A stretch of 64,000 bases of DNA from Cichorium intybus (Eukaryota; Streptophyta; Magnoliopsida; Asterales; Asteraceae): the NCBI GenBank assembly GCA_023525715.1, contig CM042010.1, positions 80,787,894 to 80,851,893 of the forward strand, given 5' to 3'. The notes below the pieces were generated by a model, which was given only the letters and a program-made list of their open reading frames with translations, made no database searches and had not been told where the DNA came from. This document shows positions 27,534 to 41,749 of the stretch, in pieces (positions within the stretch are counted from its first letter, which is position 1; each line of letters starts with the position of its first letter). The position numbers and the translations under genes are program-made.

Positions 27534-30500
27534 ATGGATGATGATTCACCAGGGTGTGATTCCATTTTAATGTCAAATGATGGTGTTATGATGGATCATC
27601 AACATCATTCTCAAAAGTTATCTACTGGAATAGATGCACCAACGGGTATGACTACTGGTCGAACTCCATCAAAGGAATCAGATGAGGTAATTCACAAACA
27701 AAATATTTCCTTTTCTGCTCAAACTGTTCTAGATTCTGAATATACTTTCAATCTGGTTGAAAAAAGAATAAGAAATATTAAGAAAAAACAGCCACGTATT
27801 TTTAAAGAACCATCTGTTAAAAATACAATGTTGAATATATCGATGGACAGAAGTTTACATGAAAGGAATTCTGTTATTCACCATAAACGGATTACAATAG
27901 TTGATGGAAATGATTTACATAAAAATTCTGAAACTGATCTACAACAAAATGGAAAGTATGTTGCTGATTCTACTGAATTTAGTCAAATCTTGGAGAAGTG
28001 CACATCAGCCACATACCGTGAGATGTTGCTTGATAACCTTTCTCGAAGAATAACTCATGTGGGTGATACTATCAATTTGGTTCCGAAATTTTATGGAAAT
28101 ACTTCAAAAGCTTATGATCAACACGATGGTTCCAAAGATGGTATGATCACGGACTACACTTCCTCGGATTATAATGAAGGAGAAGATGCTAATGATGAAA
28201 ATGAGGAAAAACTTGAGGAAACTCAGAAAAAACTTGATTTTTTGCTGCCCCATCTTATGTACGTGGAGGGAATTACACCTACATGTCATGGAGAATATGA
28301 TGATGAGGATAAACAATGTCCGAACCCAATGGCCACCAACAAAGATGACTTCGGGCTACATCTTTTTAGGTACGATAGTGGGTGCCTTCCGGCTAATGCA
28401 ACCATAGCTCTCCCGTTTCCATTTGGAAAGTATTCTCCTACGATCAACAACAGCTCTTTAAACATTGGAGAAGCTACAAACGAGCAAGAAGATCAACGTA
28501 AAACGCCATGCAGGGAAGAAGCTACAAACGAGAAAGAAGATGCTACAGCTACATGCAGGGAAGAAGCTACAAACGAGAAAGAAGAAGCTACACACGCTCC
28601 TCACGCTCCAACGGTCAAGCAACTTCTCACCTCCTCAACGGTCACGAACTCAAACAGGAATTTCGCTGAAGGTATGATATCCGATCATGACTTGTTTAAT
28701 TTTTATTCCTCCAATTTGAATGTGGTATGTGGCTTAAAGAATAAACTAGTTGGTCTTAAGTCAAAAGGTATGGGTATGGTGGGAGACATCATTGATAACA
28801 CTAAGGTAGTGGTAGACAAGGAGACACCCACTTCACATGCTACCACTAATGTTTTGTCCTACACTAAGTTGCATGTGCCGAGTACTAATCCTTCAATTGC
28901 GGATCCCATAGACCCGACTTTGTTTTCTAGCATTACGGATCACCATCCATCTCTCTTAGGCCTCCCTAAATCAACTTCTCATTTGGGCCACCAAAAACAA
29001 AACTATTTTTCTTCTAGACCTAATAGCCATAAGCCCAATGCTTATAATAAAACTAAGTGGGCTAACAATAATAAGCCTTCTTATTCTAAAAACTTTGTTT
29101 TTCAAAAACCGGATAATCATATTCATGTGGGTTCTAGTTTATCTAATGAAGCCGAGGTTGGTCAATTTCATAACTTCAACAAACATGATAAGATTAATGG
29201 TAACTTGGACGTTAAAGCCAAAAATTACAACACTTGGTCTAGTAAATTACCTATGCTAGTTAACTCTCAAGCTAACATTTTAAGTGGTCCTAAAAAACAT
29301 TCTAGTGACAAATTTCGTTTCATTCCTAATCTGAGTAATGATATTGATGTGCCAGTAGATATCCCGATCAATGTTGTTAATAAGATATGTGAGACTCATG
29401 CTAGAACCATATGTGGTTATTTCGTGGGATGTAAAATGAATTATTCAGATGTTCATTATCTCGCCTCTAAGATGTGGTCTCAACATGGTTTGGAAGATGT
29501 TCTGTTAAATGGTAATGGTGTTTATCTTTTTAAATTTAACAATGACCAAGGGCTAAAACATGTTATCACTCATGGACCATGGACATTTAGGAGTGCCCCC
29601 ATTGTTATACAAAAATGGAGACCCGGACTTAGCATTCATAGAAACAACCATGACAAACTTCCTCTATGGATTAAAATTCATGACATCCCTTATGAGACTT
29701 GGAGTGAAGAAGGATTAAGTCACATTGCTTCTAAAATTGGTAAACCTCTTGCTATGGACTCTTATACTGCTAACATGTGTACTTATGCTGCGGGTAAGGC
29801 AGTATATGCACGTGTCCTTTTAGAAGTCCCATCTCGTCCCTCATGGGTGGATAAAATTAAATCCGTATCCCAGATCCTGAAACACTTGAATTTTCTTCCC
29901 ATACGCTTAGAGTTGAGTATGAATGGAAACCACCTATGTGCTCTCATTGTAAGGTGTTTGGTCACGAAACACATGTGTGTATGCATGTCATTACTAAAAC
30001 TAATGCTCCTTCTATTGCTAATCATATCGATACCTCTACTACTAATGTTACTTCTATTATAGATAATAATGATGATTTTACTATGGTTTCAAATAAGAAA
30101 AATTCTTCAAAACATGTTTTTACTAAAGACAATAATAATAATGAATCTTCTAAAAGCAATACTGGTAGAAAATACCAAAACAATACCCAAGATAATTTTC
30201 TTTCAAAAAATAAAAACTTTTTAAAAAATATTAGAAATAAGAAACGCCTTGAGAAACTTCCGGTTCATATTAATTATAGACCTCCTTTATCCACCAATCC
30301 CCCTAAACCCCCAATGAAGGATAAGCCCGCTATTATTGGTTTCCCTAGCCCTATCATTCGAATTTCTTCCTCCCAGCCCCTAAATAACTCTGAATCCTCC
30401 ACTCCTTTATTCAACGCCTTCTCCATTCTAGAGGCTTGTTCCTCTGATGTCACGGATATTCCCTCTACTTCTGTCCCCCTTCCTTATCCTGATGCTCCTT

Positions 30501-30694
30501 CCTATTCTAGTCCTGATGTTTTTGATCCTGTAGCTGATGACCTTATAGATGAGGATAATACTATTGAGGTTGATTCTGATGATGGTGATACTGCCCAGTT
30601 CATTGTTAATGAGTCTGGACCCTATAATGATCACCCTAAGATAGCTCTGGTGTCCGAGCAGATGGACTCCACCCCCCTCCAAGTTTCCATATGA
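27534..30694 (+). pseudogene. LINE-B ORF1 (DUF4283 / CCHC protein), frameshifted
   Basis: The start is the ATG at 27534 in context ACCATGG, matching LINE-A. The open frame also extends upstream into satellite to 27453, but those 27 codons are not part of the element. The frame is intact through the region where LINE-A breaks, and reads GYFVGCKMNYSDV across the point where LINE-C and LINE-D are split. It is lost near 29861, where LINE-A has ATTAACATCCG and LINE-B has ATTAAATCCG (one base missing). The homologous frame resumes with the knuckle CSHCKVFGHETHVC (from about 29939) and ends at 30694 in the ATGA overlap. A repeated EEATNEKE-type stretch (about 28470-28590) looks like internal codon-repeat expansion. 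Middle and N-terminal parts diverge strongly from LINE-A. Confidence 0.93.
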
Positions 30695-33600
30695 CGCACA
30701 TCGCTGCATGGAATACTCGCGGTCTCTGTAAGCCTTCTCATCAGAAAGCCTTGAGAGATCTTATCCGCGATCAAAATCTTCATATTTGTGCTTCTCTTGA
30801 GACGCGTGCTTCCTTCCCTAACCTCCCTCTTATCTGTAGTCGTACTTTTGGCTCTTGGTCGTGGTCGTCCAACGGTCTCTTCTCCCCTAGAGGGACTAGA
30901 ATTGTTGTTGCCTGGGATCCAATGGCCATTGATATGATGCTTATCGACTTAAATGATCAGGTTATGCATTTCAAAGTTAATATTCGTGATTCTAATAAAT
31001 CCTTTTTCTGCTCCTTCGTCTATGCTCATAATGATCACATGATGCGTCGATCTCTCTGGCATTCTCTTGCGGTTCATAAGAATGTGGTTAGAGATACCCC
31101 CTGGATTCTTTTGGGTGATTTCAATGTTGCTATTGATATCAAAGATAGCACCTCCGGACCTTCTGGGATTTCTCGTGCCATGGAGGACTTCAGGGACTGT
31201 GTCAATTTGATGGAAATGGAGGATCTTAACTATAAAGGTCTCTCCTACACATGGACCAAGTCTCCTAATGGTTCGGGTGGCATCCTCAAAAAGATCGATC
31301 GTGTAATGGGAAATACTCACTTCGTTGCTTCTTTCCCCTCCTCTACAGTCAATTTTCTCCCTTACCGTTCGTCCGATCATACTCCTGCTGTGCTTTCTCT
31401 CCCCCATCGTACCCCTTTCAAGCCTAAGCCTTTCAAGTTCCCTAATTTCCTGACTTATAAGAAGGATTTCAAGCAGATTGTTGCCTCCTCTTGGAACCCC
31501 AATATCACTGGATATCAGATGTATAAGGTTTTCAAAAACCTTAAAAATCTGAAAGTGTCGATTCGTAAGATGCTTCGCAACCAGGGTAACATCTTTTCTA
31601 AGGTTATCTCTTTGCGTAATGAGCTTGATAGAGTTCAGATTGCTTTGGATCGGGATCCTTTCAATAAAGATCTTCGTGAAGAACAATGCAGCTATCTCCT
31701 AGCTTATAACGAGGCTAGCCTGGATGAAGAGAGGTTCCTGAAACAACCTTAAGGTTAACTGGCTGCGTGAGGGTGATAATAATTCGGCTTTTTTCCACAA
31801 AGCGGTTAAAAATCGAAAATCTCGCAATCGTATTAATTCTATCCAGGATGCTCAAGGTAACTGGATCACGGGGAACGATCTTCCTAATCTTTTTGTTTCT
31901 CACTTTCAAGCCTTCTTGGGTTCTGCCCAGCCTTCCACTGCTATACGTGATCCTTCTTCCCTCTTCTCTAATAAGCTCTCCCCCCTCCAGTCTACCGCCA
32001 TGCTTACTCCTGTTACTAACGCGGAGGTTAAGTGTGTCCTGTTCCAGATGGGTGATGATAAAGCTCCTGGTTCTGATGGTTTCTCTGCTAAGTTCTTCAA
32101 GTCGGCTTGGGATATTGTGGGTCCTGATTTCTGTATGGCTGTTAAGGAATTTTTTTATTCTGGCAAACTTCTTAAGTCCTTCAACAGCACCATCCTTGCG
32201 CTCATCCCTAAAGTTGATTCCCCCTCCAAAGTCACTGATTTCCGCCCTATAGCTTGTTGTAACGTTGTTTACAAATGTATCAGCAAGCTTATTGCGGATC
32301 GTATCAAAAACCATCTTTCTTCTCTGGTTGATGAAAACCAGTCTGCTTTCATCCCTGGTCGTTTGATCACAGACAACGTCCTTCTTGTCCATGAACTCAT
32401 GCGTGATTATCATTGGCATCGTGGCCCTCCTAGGTGTGCTTTTAAGGTTGATATTCAAAAAGCTTACGACACGGTTGATTGGTCGTTTCTGCGGACCATC
32501 TTGTTTGGGTTTGGTTTCCCAGATCGTATGATTGAATGGATCATGACATGTGTTTCCACGGTTGCTTACTCTGTGAGTATCAATGGGAATACTCACGGTT
32601 ATTTCGACAGTAAAAGGGGCCTTCGGCAGGGTGACCCCCTTTCTCCCTATCTCTTCACTCTTGTCATGGAAGTGCTTAACCTTATGATCAAGAGAAACAT
32701 CCATGATTCTGACTCTTTTAAATTCCACAGACAATGTGATGATCAAAGTATCACCCATCTCTGCTTTGCCGACGATCTCCTTCTCTTCTGTCATGGTGAT
32801 AGCTCTTCGGTTAGAGTCATCTGTAATTCTCTTGAGGAATTCTCTTGGGTCTCTGGCCTCCATCCAAATATTGCTAAGAGTGAAGCTTTCTACTGTAATG
32901 TTGGTGACAGGACAAGGGCTGCCATTGATCTTATTGTTAAGTTTCCTGAGGGCTCTTTCCCTGTCCGATACCTTGGCATTCCTCTCATCACCACGCGTCT
33001 TGCCCACAAAGACTGTAAAGGCCTTGTTGATAAAGTCAAATGCAGAATTAATGACTGGAAAAACAAGTCTCTTTCCTTTGCTGGTCGTCTCCAGCTCATC
33101 CTCTCTGTCCTTTCTTCTACTCAAATCTATTGGGCTTCTGTTTTTATTCTTCCTAAATCTATCTCTAACGATATTGAGAAGCTCATGAGAGGTTTCCTCT
33201 GGTGCCATGGTGAGTTAAAGCGTGGAAAAGCTAAAGTCTCCTGGAAAACTGTACGCCTTCCTAAGGAACATGGTGGTCTTGGTATACGTAATCTTGCTAT
33301 CTGGAATGTTGCCCTTATGGCTTCCCATGTTTGGAGACTCCTTTCCAAGAAAGAGTCCCTATGGGTTAAGTGGATCCACTCATACCGTTTATGTGGCCGT
33401 AATTTTTGGGATGCCCCCAAAAAATATGGCTATGGATTTGCCTGGCGTAACATCCTGGATATGCGGGATAAGATAAGGGAGTATATAGTTTCCCATATAG
33501 GCGATGGATGCTCTACTTCTGCTTGGTTCGACAACTGGCACCCGGCGGGACCTCTTTCTAATTTCTTGCCTATCCGTGACATCCATGATGCGGGTTTCAA

Positions 33601-34321
33601 TCCTGATACTAAGGTTGCTGACCTGGTTCTTAACGGATCTTGGGTTCGGCCTAATTGTTGGAGAGATTCCCATGGTGCTCTTCTTTCTCATAACCCTCCT
33701 TCTATTTCAACGTCCGTCCCTGATAAACTCCTTTGGAGATCTAGAGACGGTCAACTCTCTCCTTTCTCTGTTCGATCTGTGTGGCAGTCTATTCGCCCCT
33801 ATCACCAACCGGTGTTTTGGTTTCATCTTGTTTGGTTCTCCCAAAACATCCCCAGACATGCTTTCATTCTTTGGGTTGCTCTTAAAAATCGTCTTAAGAC
33901 TCATGATAAAATCAAAATTTGGGACACTAATTCCAATCTCATTTGTGCGTTCTGCGGGGACTGTCCGGATTCCCTTTCCCATCTCTTCTTTGAATGCTCT
34001 TTCACTTCTTTGGTTTGGCATGACCTCCATCATGTCATGAATCTCTCTTTCTCCACTGATAGCTGGTCTGATATCATTAGTCAACTAAACCCCATTAATA
34101 AGAACAAGAACATTTGGTCCATCATTAGAAGACTTGTTTTTGCTGGAGCGGTCTACCATATCTGGAGGGAAAGAAATTTACGCATTTTTACAAAAATAAA
34201 AAGATCTCATCATGCTGTAGTGAATATTGTTAAGGATGATATCCGCTGTAGACTGCTGAGTCTCTCTTTGAAAACATGCACTAATGTTAATTTGGCTAAA
34301 ACTATTTGGACCCTCCCTTAA
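30691..34321 (+). pseudogene. LINE-B ORF2 (endonuclease / reverse transcriptase), frameshifted
   Basis: Homologous to LINE-A ORF2 along its whole length, with the same ATGA start. The first 353 residues (complete endonuclease with WNTRG, GDFN and SDH) end in a stop at 31752. LINE-A has AAACAAAAGGCTAAGG there and LINE-B has AAACAACCTTAAGG, a net loss of two bases. The remaining frame is open to 34321 and includes the RT core (GLRQGDPLSPYLF and FADD) and the zf-RVT knuckle CAFCGDCPDSLSHLFFEC. One indel therefore separates the endonuclease from the reverse transcriptase. The C-terminal half has beta variants (QSITHLC, VWQSIRP, TNSNL, NPINKN, LSLKT). Confidence 0.95.
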
Positions 34322-34579
34322 TTTTCTTCATCTGCACTTTCTTTTCTCTCTCCTTGTTTTGGCTTGTATGGTTTGTTCGTTTTGCAGATTGCTCTCCTTA
34401 ATGTTCTTGTTTTTTTGTGGTTCCTTCTCTTGTTTTGGTTCCTAGTTTAGCTTGTTGTCCGTTGGGGCATGTCCTGATGAATTTTATGTTTTTTGGTGGG
34501 GAGTCCCCAGCCTTATATTGTATTTATTCTTTTTATTAATAAAATTTATCAGAGGTGCCGCCCTCTTTACCCAAAAAAA

Positions 34580-37500
34580 AACCTATCACAACCCTTCATA
34601 ATGGTCAATAACCCATCATAATCCTTGATAATGGTTCAAAACCCATCACAACCTTCATAATAGTACATAAACCATACAACCCTTCATAACAGTCCATAAC
34701 CCATCACAATCCTGCATAATTGTCTATAACCATAACAACCCTTCATAATGGTCCATAACCCATACAAACCTTCATAACAGTCCATAACCCATCACAACCC
34801 TTCATAATTGCCATAACCCATCACAACCCTTCATAATTGACCATAACTCATCACAACCCTTCATAATTCACCATAACCCATTACAACCCTTCATAATTGA
34901 CCATAACCCATCACAACCCTTCATAATTAACCATAACCCATAACAACACTTCATAATGGTCCATAACCCATCGCAACCCTGCAAATGGTCCATAACCATA
35001 GTAACCCTTAATAATTGTCCATAACCCATACAAAACTTCATCATGGTCCATAAACCATCACAACCCTTCATAATGGTCCATAACCCATCAAACCCCTTCA
35101 TAAAGGTCTATAACCCAGTATAAACCTTTCTATGGTCCATGACCCATCACAACTGTTCATAATTGACCATAAACCATCATAACCCTTCATAGTGGTCCAT
35201 AACCCATCACAACCTTCATAATGGTCTGTAACCCATCACAACCCTTTATAATGGTCCATAACCCATCACAACCCTTCATAATTGAGCATAACCCATCACA
35301 ACCCTTAATAATGGTCATTAACCCAACACAACCCTTTCTATGGTCCATAACCTATAACAACCCTACATAATTGACCATAACCTATCACAACCCTTCATAA
35401 TGGTCCCATCATAATCCTTGATAATGGTTCATAACCCATCACAACCTTCATAATAGTACATAACCCATACAACCCTTGATAACGGTCCATAACCCATAAC
35501 AACCCTTTCTAATGGTTTATTAACCCATCACAACCCTTTCTATGGTCCATAACCCATCGCAACCCTGCATAATGGTCCATAACCATAACAACCCTTCATA
35601 ATGGTCCGTAACCCATACCAACCTCCATAATAGTCAATAACCCATCACAACCCTTCATAATTATCCATAACCCATCACAATACTTCATAATGGTCCATAA
35701 CACATCGCAACCCTACGTAATGATCCATAACCGCAACAACCCTTCATAATGGTCCATAACCCATAGAAACCTGCATAATGGTCTATAATCCCTTGACAAC
35801 CCTTCATAATGGTCCATAACCCAACACAACCGTTTCTATGGTCCATAACCCATCACAACTTTTCATAATTGACAATAACCTATTACAACCCCTCATAATG
35901 GTCCATAACCTATCACAACCTTCATAATAGTCCATAACCAATCACAACCCTTTATAATGGTCTATAACTCATCACAACCTTCATAATGGTCCATAACCCA
36001 TTACAACCCATTATAATAGTCCATAACCCATCACAACCCTTCATAATGGTCCATAACCTAACACAACCCTTTCTATGGTACATAACCCAGCACAACTCTT
36101 CATAATTGACCATAACCTATCAAAACCCCTCATAATGGTCCATAACCCTTCATAGTGGTGCATAACCCATCACAACCATCATAATGGTCCATAACCCATC
36201 ATAACCCTTTATAATGGTCAATAACCTATAAAACCCTTCATAATGGTCCATAACCCATCAGAACCCTTTATTATGGTCAATAATCCATCACGACCCTTCA
36301 TAACTGAGCACAACGCATCACAGACCTTCATAATGGTCCATAACCCAACACAACCCTATCTATAGTCCATAACCATAACAACCCTTCATAATTGACCATA
36401 ACCTATCACAACCCTTCAGAATGGTCAATAACCCATCATAATCCTTGATAATGGTTCATAACCCATCACAACCTTCATAATTGTACATAACCCATACAAC
36501 CCTTCATAACAGTCCATAACCCATCACAACCCTTTCTATGGTCCATAACCCATCACAACTTTTCATAATTGACAATAACCTATCACAACCCCTCATAATG
36601 GTCCATAACCTATCACAACCTTCATAATAGTCCATAACCCATCACAACCCTTTATAATGGTCCATAACTCATCACAACCTTCATAATGGTCCATAACCCA
36701 TTATAATAGTCCATAACCCATGACAACCCTTCGTAATTGACCATAACCTATCACAACCCTTCATAATGATCAATAACCCATCATAATCCTTGATAATGGT
36801 TCAAAACCCATCACAACCTTCATAATAGTACATAAACCATACAACCCTTCATAACAGTCCATAACCCATCACAATCCTGCATAATTGTCCATAACCATAA
36901 CAACCCTTCATAATGGTCCATAACCCATACAAACCTTCATAACAGTCCATAACCCATCACAACCCTTCATAATTGCCATAACCCATCACAACCCATCATA
37001 ATTGACCATAACTCGTCACAACCCTTCATAATTCACCATAACCCATTACAACCCTTCATAATTGACCATAACCCATCACAACCCTTCATAATTAACCATA
37101 ACCCATAACAACACTTCATAATGGTCCATAACCCATCGCAACCCTGCAAATGGTCCATAACCATAGTAACCCTTAATAATTGTCCATAACCCATACAAAA
37201 CTTCATCATGGTCCATAAACCATCACAACCCTTCATAATGGTCCATAACCCATCAAAACCCTTCATAAAGGTCTATAACCCAGTATAAACCTTTCTATGG
37301 TCCATGACCCATCACAACTGTTCATAATTGACCATAAACCATCATAACCCTTCATAGTGGTCCATAACCCATCACAACCTTCATAATGGTCTGTAACCCA
37401 TCACAACCCTTTATAATGGTCCATAACCCATCACAACCCTTCATAATTGAGCATAACCCATCACAACCCTTAATAATGGTCATTAACCCAACACAACCCT

Positions 37501-38606
37501 TTCTATGGTCCATAACCTATAACAACCCTACATAATTGACCATAACCTATCACAACCCTTCATAATGGTCCCATCATAATCCTTGATAATGGTTCATAAT
37601 CCATCACAACCTTCATAATAGTACATAACCCATACAACCCTTGATAACGGTCCATAACCCATAACAACCCTTTCTAATGGTTTATTAACCCATCACAACC
37701 CTTTCTATGGTCCATAACCCATCGCAACCCTGCATAATGGTCCATAACCATAACAACCCTTCATAATGGCCCGTAACCCATACCAACCTCCATAATAGTC
37801 AATAACCCATCACAACCCTTCATAATTATCCATAACCCATCACAATACTTCATAATGGTCCATAACACATCGCAACCCTACGTAATGATCCATAACCGCA
37901 ACAACCTTTCATAATGGTCCATAATCCATAGAAACCTGCATAATGGTCTATAATCCCTTGACAACCCTTCATAATGGTCCATAACCCAACACAACCGTTT
38001 CTATGGTCCATAACCCATCACAACTTTTCATAATTGACGATAATAGTACATAACCCATACAACCCTTCATAACAGTCCATAACCCATCACAACCCTTTCT
38101 ATGGTCCATAACCCATCACAACTTTTCATAATTGACAATAACCTATCACAACCCCTCATAATGGTCCATAACCTATCACAACCTTCATAATAGTCCATAA
38201 CCCATCACAACCCTTTATAATGGTCCATAACTCATCACAACATTCATAATGGTCCATAACCCATTACAACCCATTATAATAGTCCATAACCCATGACAAC
38301 CCTTCGTAATTGACCATAACCTATCACAACCCTTCATAATGGTCAATAACCCATCATAATCCTTGATAATGGTTCAAAACCCATCACAACCTTCATAATA
38401 GTACATAAACCATACAACCCTTCATAACAGTCCATAACCCATCACAATCCTGCATAATTGTCCATAACCATAACAACCCTTCATAATGGTCCATAACCCA
38501 TACAAACCTTCATAACAGTCCATAACCCATCACAACCCTTCATAATTGCCACAACCCATCACAACCCTTCATAATTGAGCATAACACATCACAACCCTTC
38601 ATAATT
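34580..38606. repeat. 30-bp satellite, last higher-order repeat copies (block 4)
   Basis: HOR anchors at 34868 and 37033 are 2165 bp apart because of a small loss near 36.70 kb, where one monomer is shortened. The next copy carries a deletion of about 600 bp (about 20 monomers) at 38036-38041, joining GACGATAATAGTACATAACC. The following anchor then lies near 38606, 1573 bp after 37033. Sequence variants belong to the outer group (AGTAACCC). No gene is seen. Confidence 0.95.
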
Positions 38607-41600
38607 CACCATAACCCTTCACAACACTTCATAATGGTCCATAACCCATCGCAACCCTGCATAATGGTCCATAACCATAACAACCCTTAGTAATTGTCCA
38701 TAATCCATACAAACCTTCATCATGGTCCATAAACCATCACAACCCTTCATAGTGGTCCATAACCCATCACAACATTCATAATGGTCTGTAACCCATCACA
38801 ACCTTTTATAATGGTCCACAACCCATCACAATCTTCATAATGGTCCATAACCCTTCACAACCCTTTATAATGGTCCATAACCCATTACCACCATTCATAA
38901 TTAAGCATAAGCCATCACAACCCTTCATAATGGTCCATAACCCAACACAACCCATTCTATGGTCCATAACTTATAACAACCCTTCATAATTGACCATAAC
39001 CTATCACAACCCTTCATAATGGTCAATAACCGATCATAATCCTTGATAATGGTTCATAACCCATCACAACCTTCATAATAGTACATAACCCATACAACCC
39101 TTGATAATGGTCCATAACCCATAACAACCCTTTCTAATAGTCCATAACCCACCACAACCCTTTCTATGGTCCATAACCCATAACAACCCTTTCTAATGGT
39201 CCATAACCATGACAACGCTTCATAATGGTCCGTAACCCATACAAACCTTCATAATAGTCAATAACCCATCACAACCCTTCATAATTGACCATAACCTATC
39301 ACAACCCTTCATAATGGTCAATTACCCATCATAATCCTTGATAATGGTTCAAAACCCATCACAACCTTTTATAATGGTAAATAACCCATCATAACCTTCG
39401 TAATGGTCCATAACCCATCACAACCCTTTATAATGGTTCATAACCCATCACAACCCTTCATAATTGAGCATAACCTATCACAACCCTTCATAATAGTCCA
39501 TAACCCAACACAACCCTTCATAACTGACCATAACCTATCACAACCCTTCATAATGGTCAATAACCCATCATAATCCTTGATAATGGTTCGTAACCCATCA
39601 CAACCTTCATAATAGTACATAACCCATACAACCCTTGATAACGGTCCATAACCCATAACAACCCTTTCTAGTGGTCCATAACCCACCACAACCCTTTCTA
39701 TGGTCCTAACCCATCGCAACCCTGCATAATGGTCCATAACCATAACAACCCTTCATAATGGTCCATAACCCATACAAACCTTCATAATAGTCAATAACCC
39801 ATCACAACCCTTCTTAATTGACCATAACCTATCACAACACTTCATAATGGTCAATAACCCATCAAAATCCTTGATAATGGTTCAAAACCCATCACAACCT
39901 TCATAATAGTACATAATCCAAACAGCCCTTTATAACAGTCTATATAACCCTTCACAACCCTGCATAATGGTCCAAAACCATAACAACCCTTCTTAATGGT
40001 CCATAACCCATACAAACCTTCATAACAGTCCATAACCCATGACAACCCTTCATAATTGACACTAACCCATCACAACCCTTCATAATTAACCATAACCCAT
40101 CTCAACCTTTCATAATTAATAATAACCCATCACAACACTTCATAGTGGTCCATAACCCATACAAACCTTCATCATGGTCCATAAACCATCACAACCCTTC
40201 ATAATGGTTCATAACCTATCACAACCCTTCATAATGGTCTATAACCCAACACAAGCTTTCTATGGTCCATAACACAACACAACTCTTCATAATTGACCAT
40301 AACCTATCAAAACCCCTCATAATGGTCCATAACCCTTCACAGTGGTCCATAACCCATCACAACCTTCATAATGGTCTGTAACCCATCACAACCATTTATA
40401 ATGGTCATTAACCCATCACAACCTTCATAATGGTCCATAACCCATCACAACCCTTTATAATGGTCCATAACCCATCACAGCCCTTCATAATTGAGCATAA
40501 GCCATCACAACCCTTCATAATGGTCCATAACCCAACACAACCCTTTCAATGGTCCATAACCTATAACAATCCTTCATAATTAACCATATCCTATCACAAC
40601 CCCTCATAATGGCCAATAACCCATCATAATCCTTGATAATGGTTCATAACCCATCACAACCCTCATAACAATACATAACCCATACAACCCTTGATAACGG
40701 TCTATAACCCATAACAACCCTTTCTAATGGTCTATAACCCATCACAACCCTTTCTATGGTCCATAACCCATTGCAACCCTGCATAATGGTCCATAACCAT
40801 AACAACGCTTCATAATGGTCCGTAACCCATACAAACCTTCATAATAGTCAATAACCCATCACAACCCTTCATAATTGACAATAACATACCACAACCCTTC
40901 ATAATGGTCAATAACCCATCATAATCCTTGATAATGGTTCAAAGCCCATCACAAACCCTTTATAATGGTCCATAACCCATCACAACCTTCATAATGGTCC
41001 ATAACCCATCACAACCTTTTATAATGGTCCATAACCCATCACAACTCTTCATAATTGTGCAAAACCCATCATAACCCTTCATAATAGTCCATAACCCAAC
41101 ACAACCCTTTCTATGGTCCATAACCTATAAAAACCCTTCATAATTGACCATAACCTATCACAACCCTTCATAATGGTCAATAAGCCATCATAATCCTTGA
41201 TAATGGTTCATAACCCATCACAACCTTCATAATAGTACATAACCCATACAACCCTTGATAACGGTCCGTAACCCATAACAACCCTTTCTAATGGTCCATA
41301 ACCCACCACAACCCTTTCTATGGTCCTAACCCATCGCAACCCTGCATAATGGTCCATAACCATAACAACGCTTCATAATGCTCCGTAACCCATAGAAACC
41401 TTCATAATAGACAATAACCCATCACAACCCTTTATAATTGACGATAACCTATCATAACCCTTCATAATGGTCAATAACCCATCATAATCCTTGATAATTG
41501 TTCAAAACCCATCACAACATTCATAATATTACATAACCTAAACAACCCTTCATAACAATCCATAACCCATCACAACCCTGAATAATGGTCCATAACCATA

Positions 41601-41747
41601 ACAACGCTTCATAATGGTCCATAATCTATACAAACCTTCATAACAGTCCATAACCCATGACAACCCTTCATAATTGACCATAACCCATCACAACCCTTCA
41701 TAATTGACGATAACCCATCACAACCCTTCATAATTAACAATAACCCA
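38607..41747. repeat. Diverged, irregular 30-bp satellite (no clear 2175-bp order)
   Basis: The same 30-bp monomer family, but the fixed order of variants of the 2175-bp HOR is lost. Shorter blocks recur at about 0.4 to 0.7 kb with many private substitutions (for example the CATAATCCTTGATAATGG-containing block near 39040, 39320, 39560, 39860, 40620 and 40920). This is the usual picture at the edge of a homogenised array. It ends with the LINE-D target-site duplication (41732-41747). No gene is seen. Confidence 0.9.
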
Positions 41748-41749
41748 CA

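Larger units (their letters stand above)
27487..34579 (+). mobile_element. LINE-B, near full-length plant L1, both ORFs broken
   Basis: A 7093-bp insertion flanked by AACCTATCAC (27477-27486 and 34580-34589). Removing it restores the HOR spacing between 25591 and 34868 to within one base; the satellite just left of it also shows a one-base loss (CGTATTGATC for CGTAATTGACC). The 5' end begins in the middle of the leader seen in LINE-A. The short tail (9 A) and three frameshifts or indels in the coding region suggest an older insertion than LINE-C. The 3' half of ORF2 carries the beta variants. Confidence 0.96.

Noticed and set aside
545..37266. Recurring minus-strand open frames of 77-100 codons with a 10-residue repeat (MKGCDGLWTI type)
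   Set aside because: They are reading-through of the 30-bp satellite, whose length is a multiple of three and whose minus strand lacks stops. They repeat at the HOR period and have no promoter, unique start or gene-like composition.
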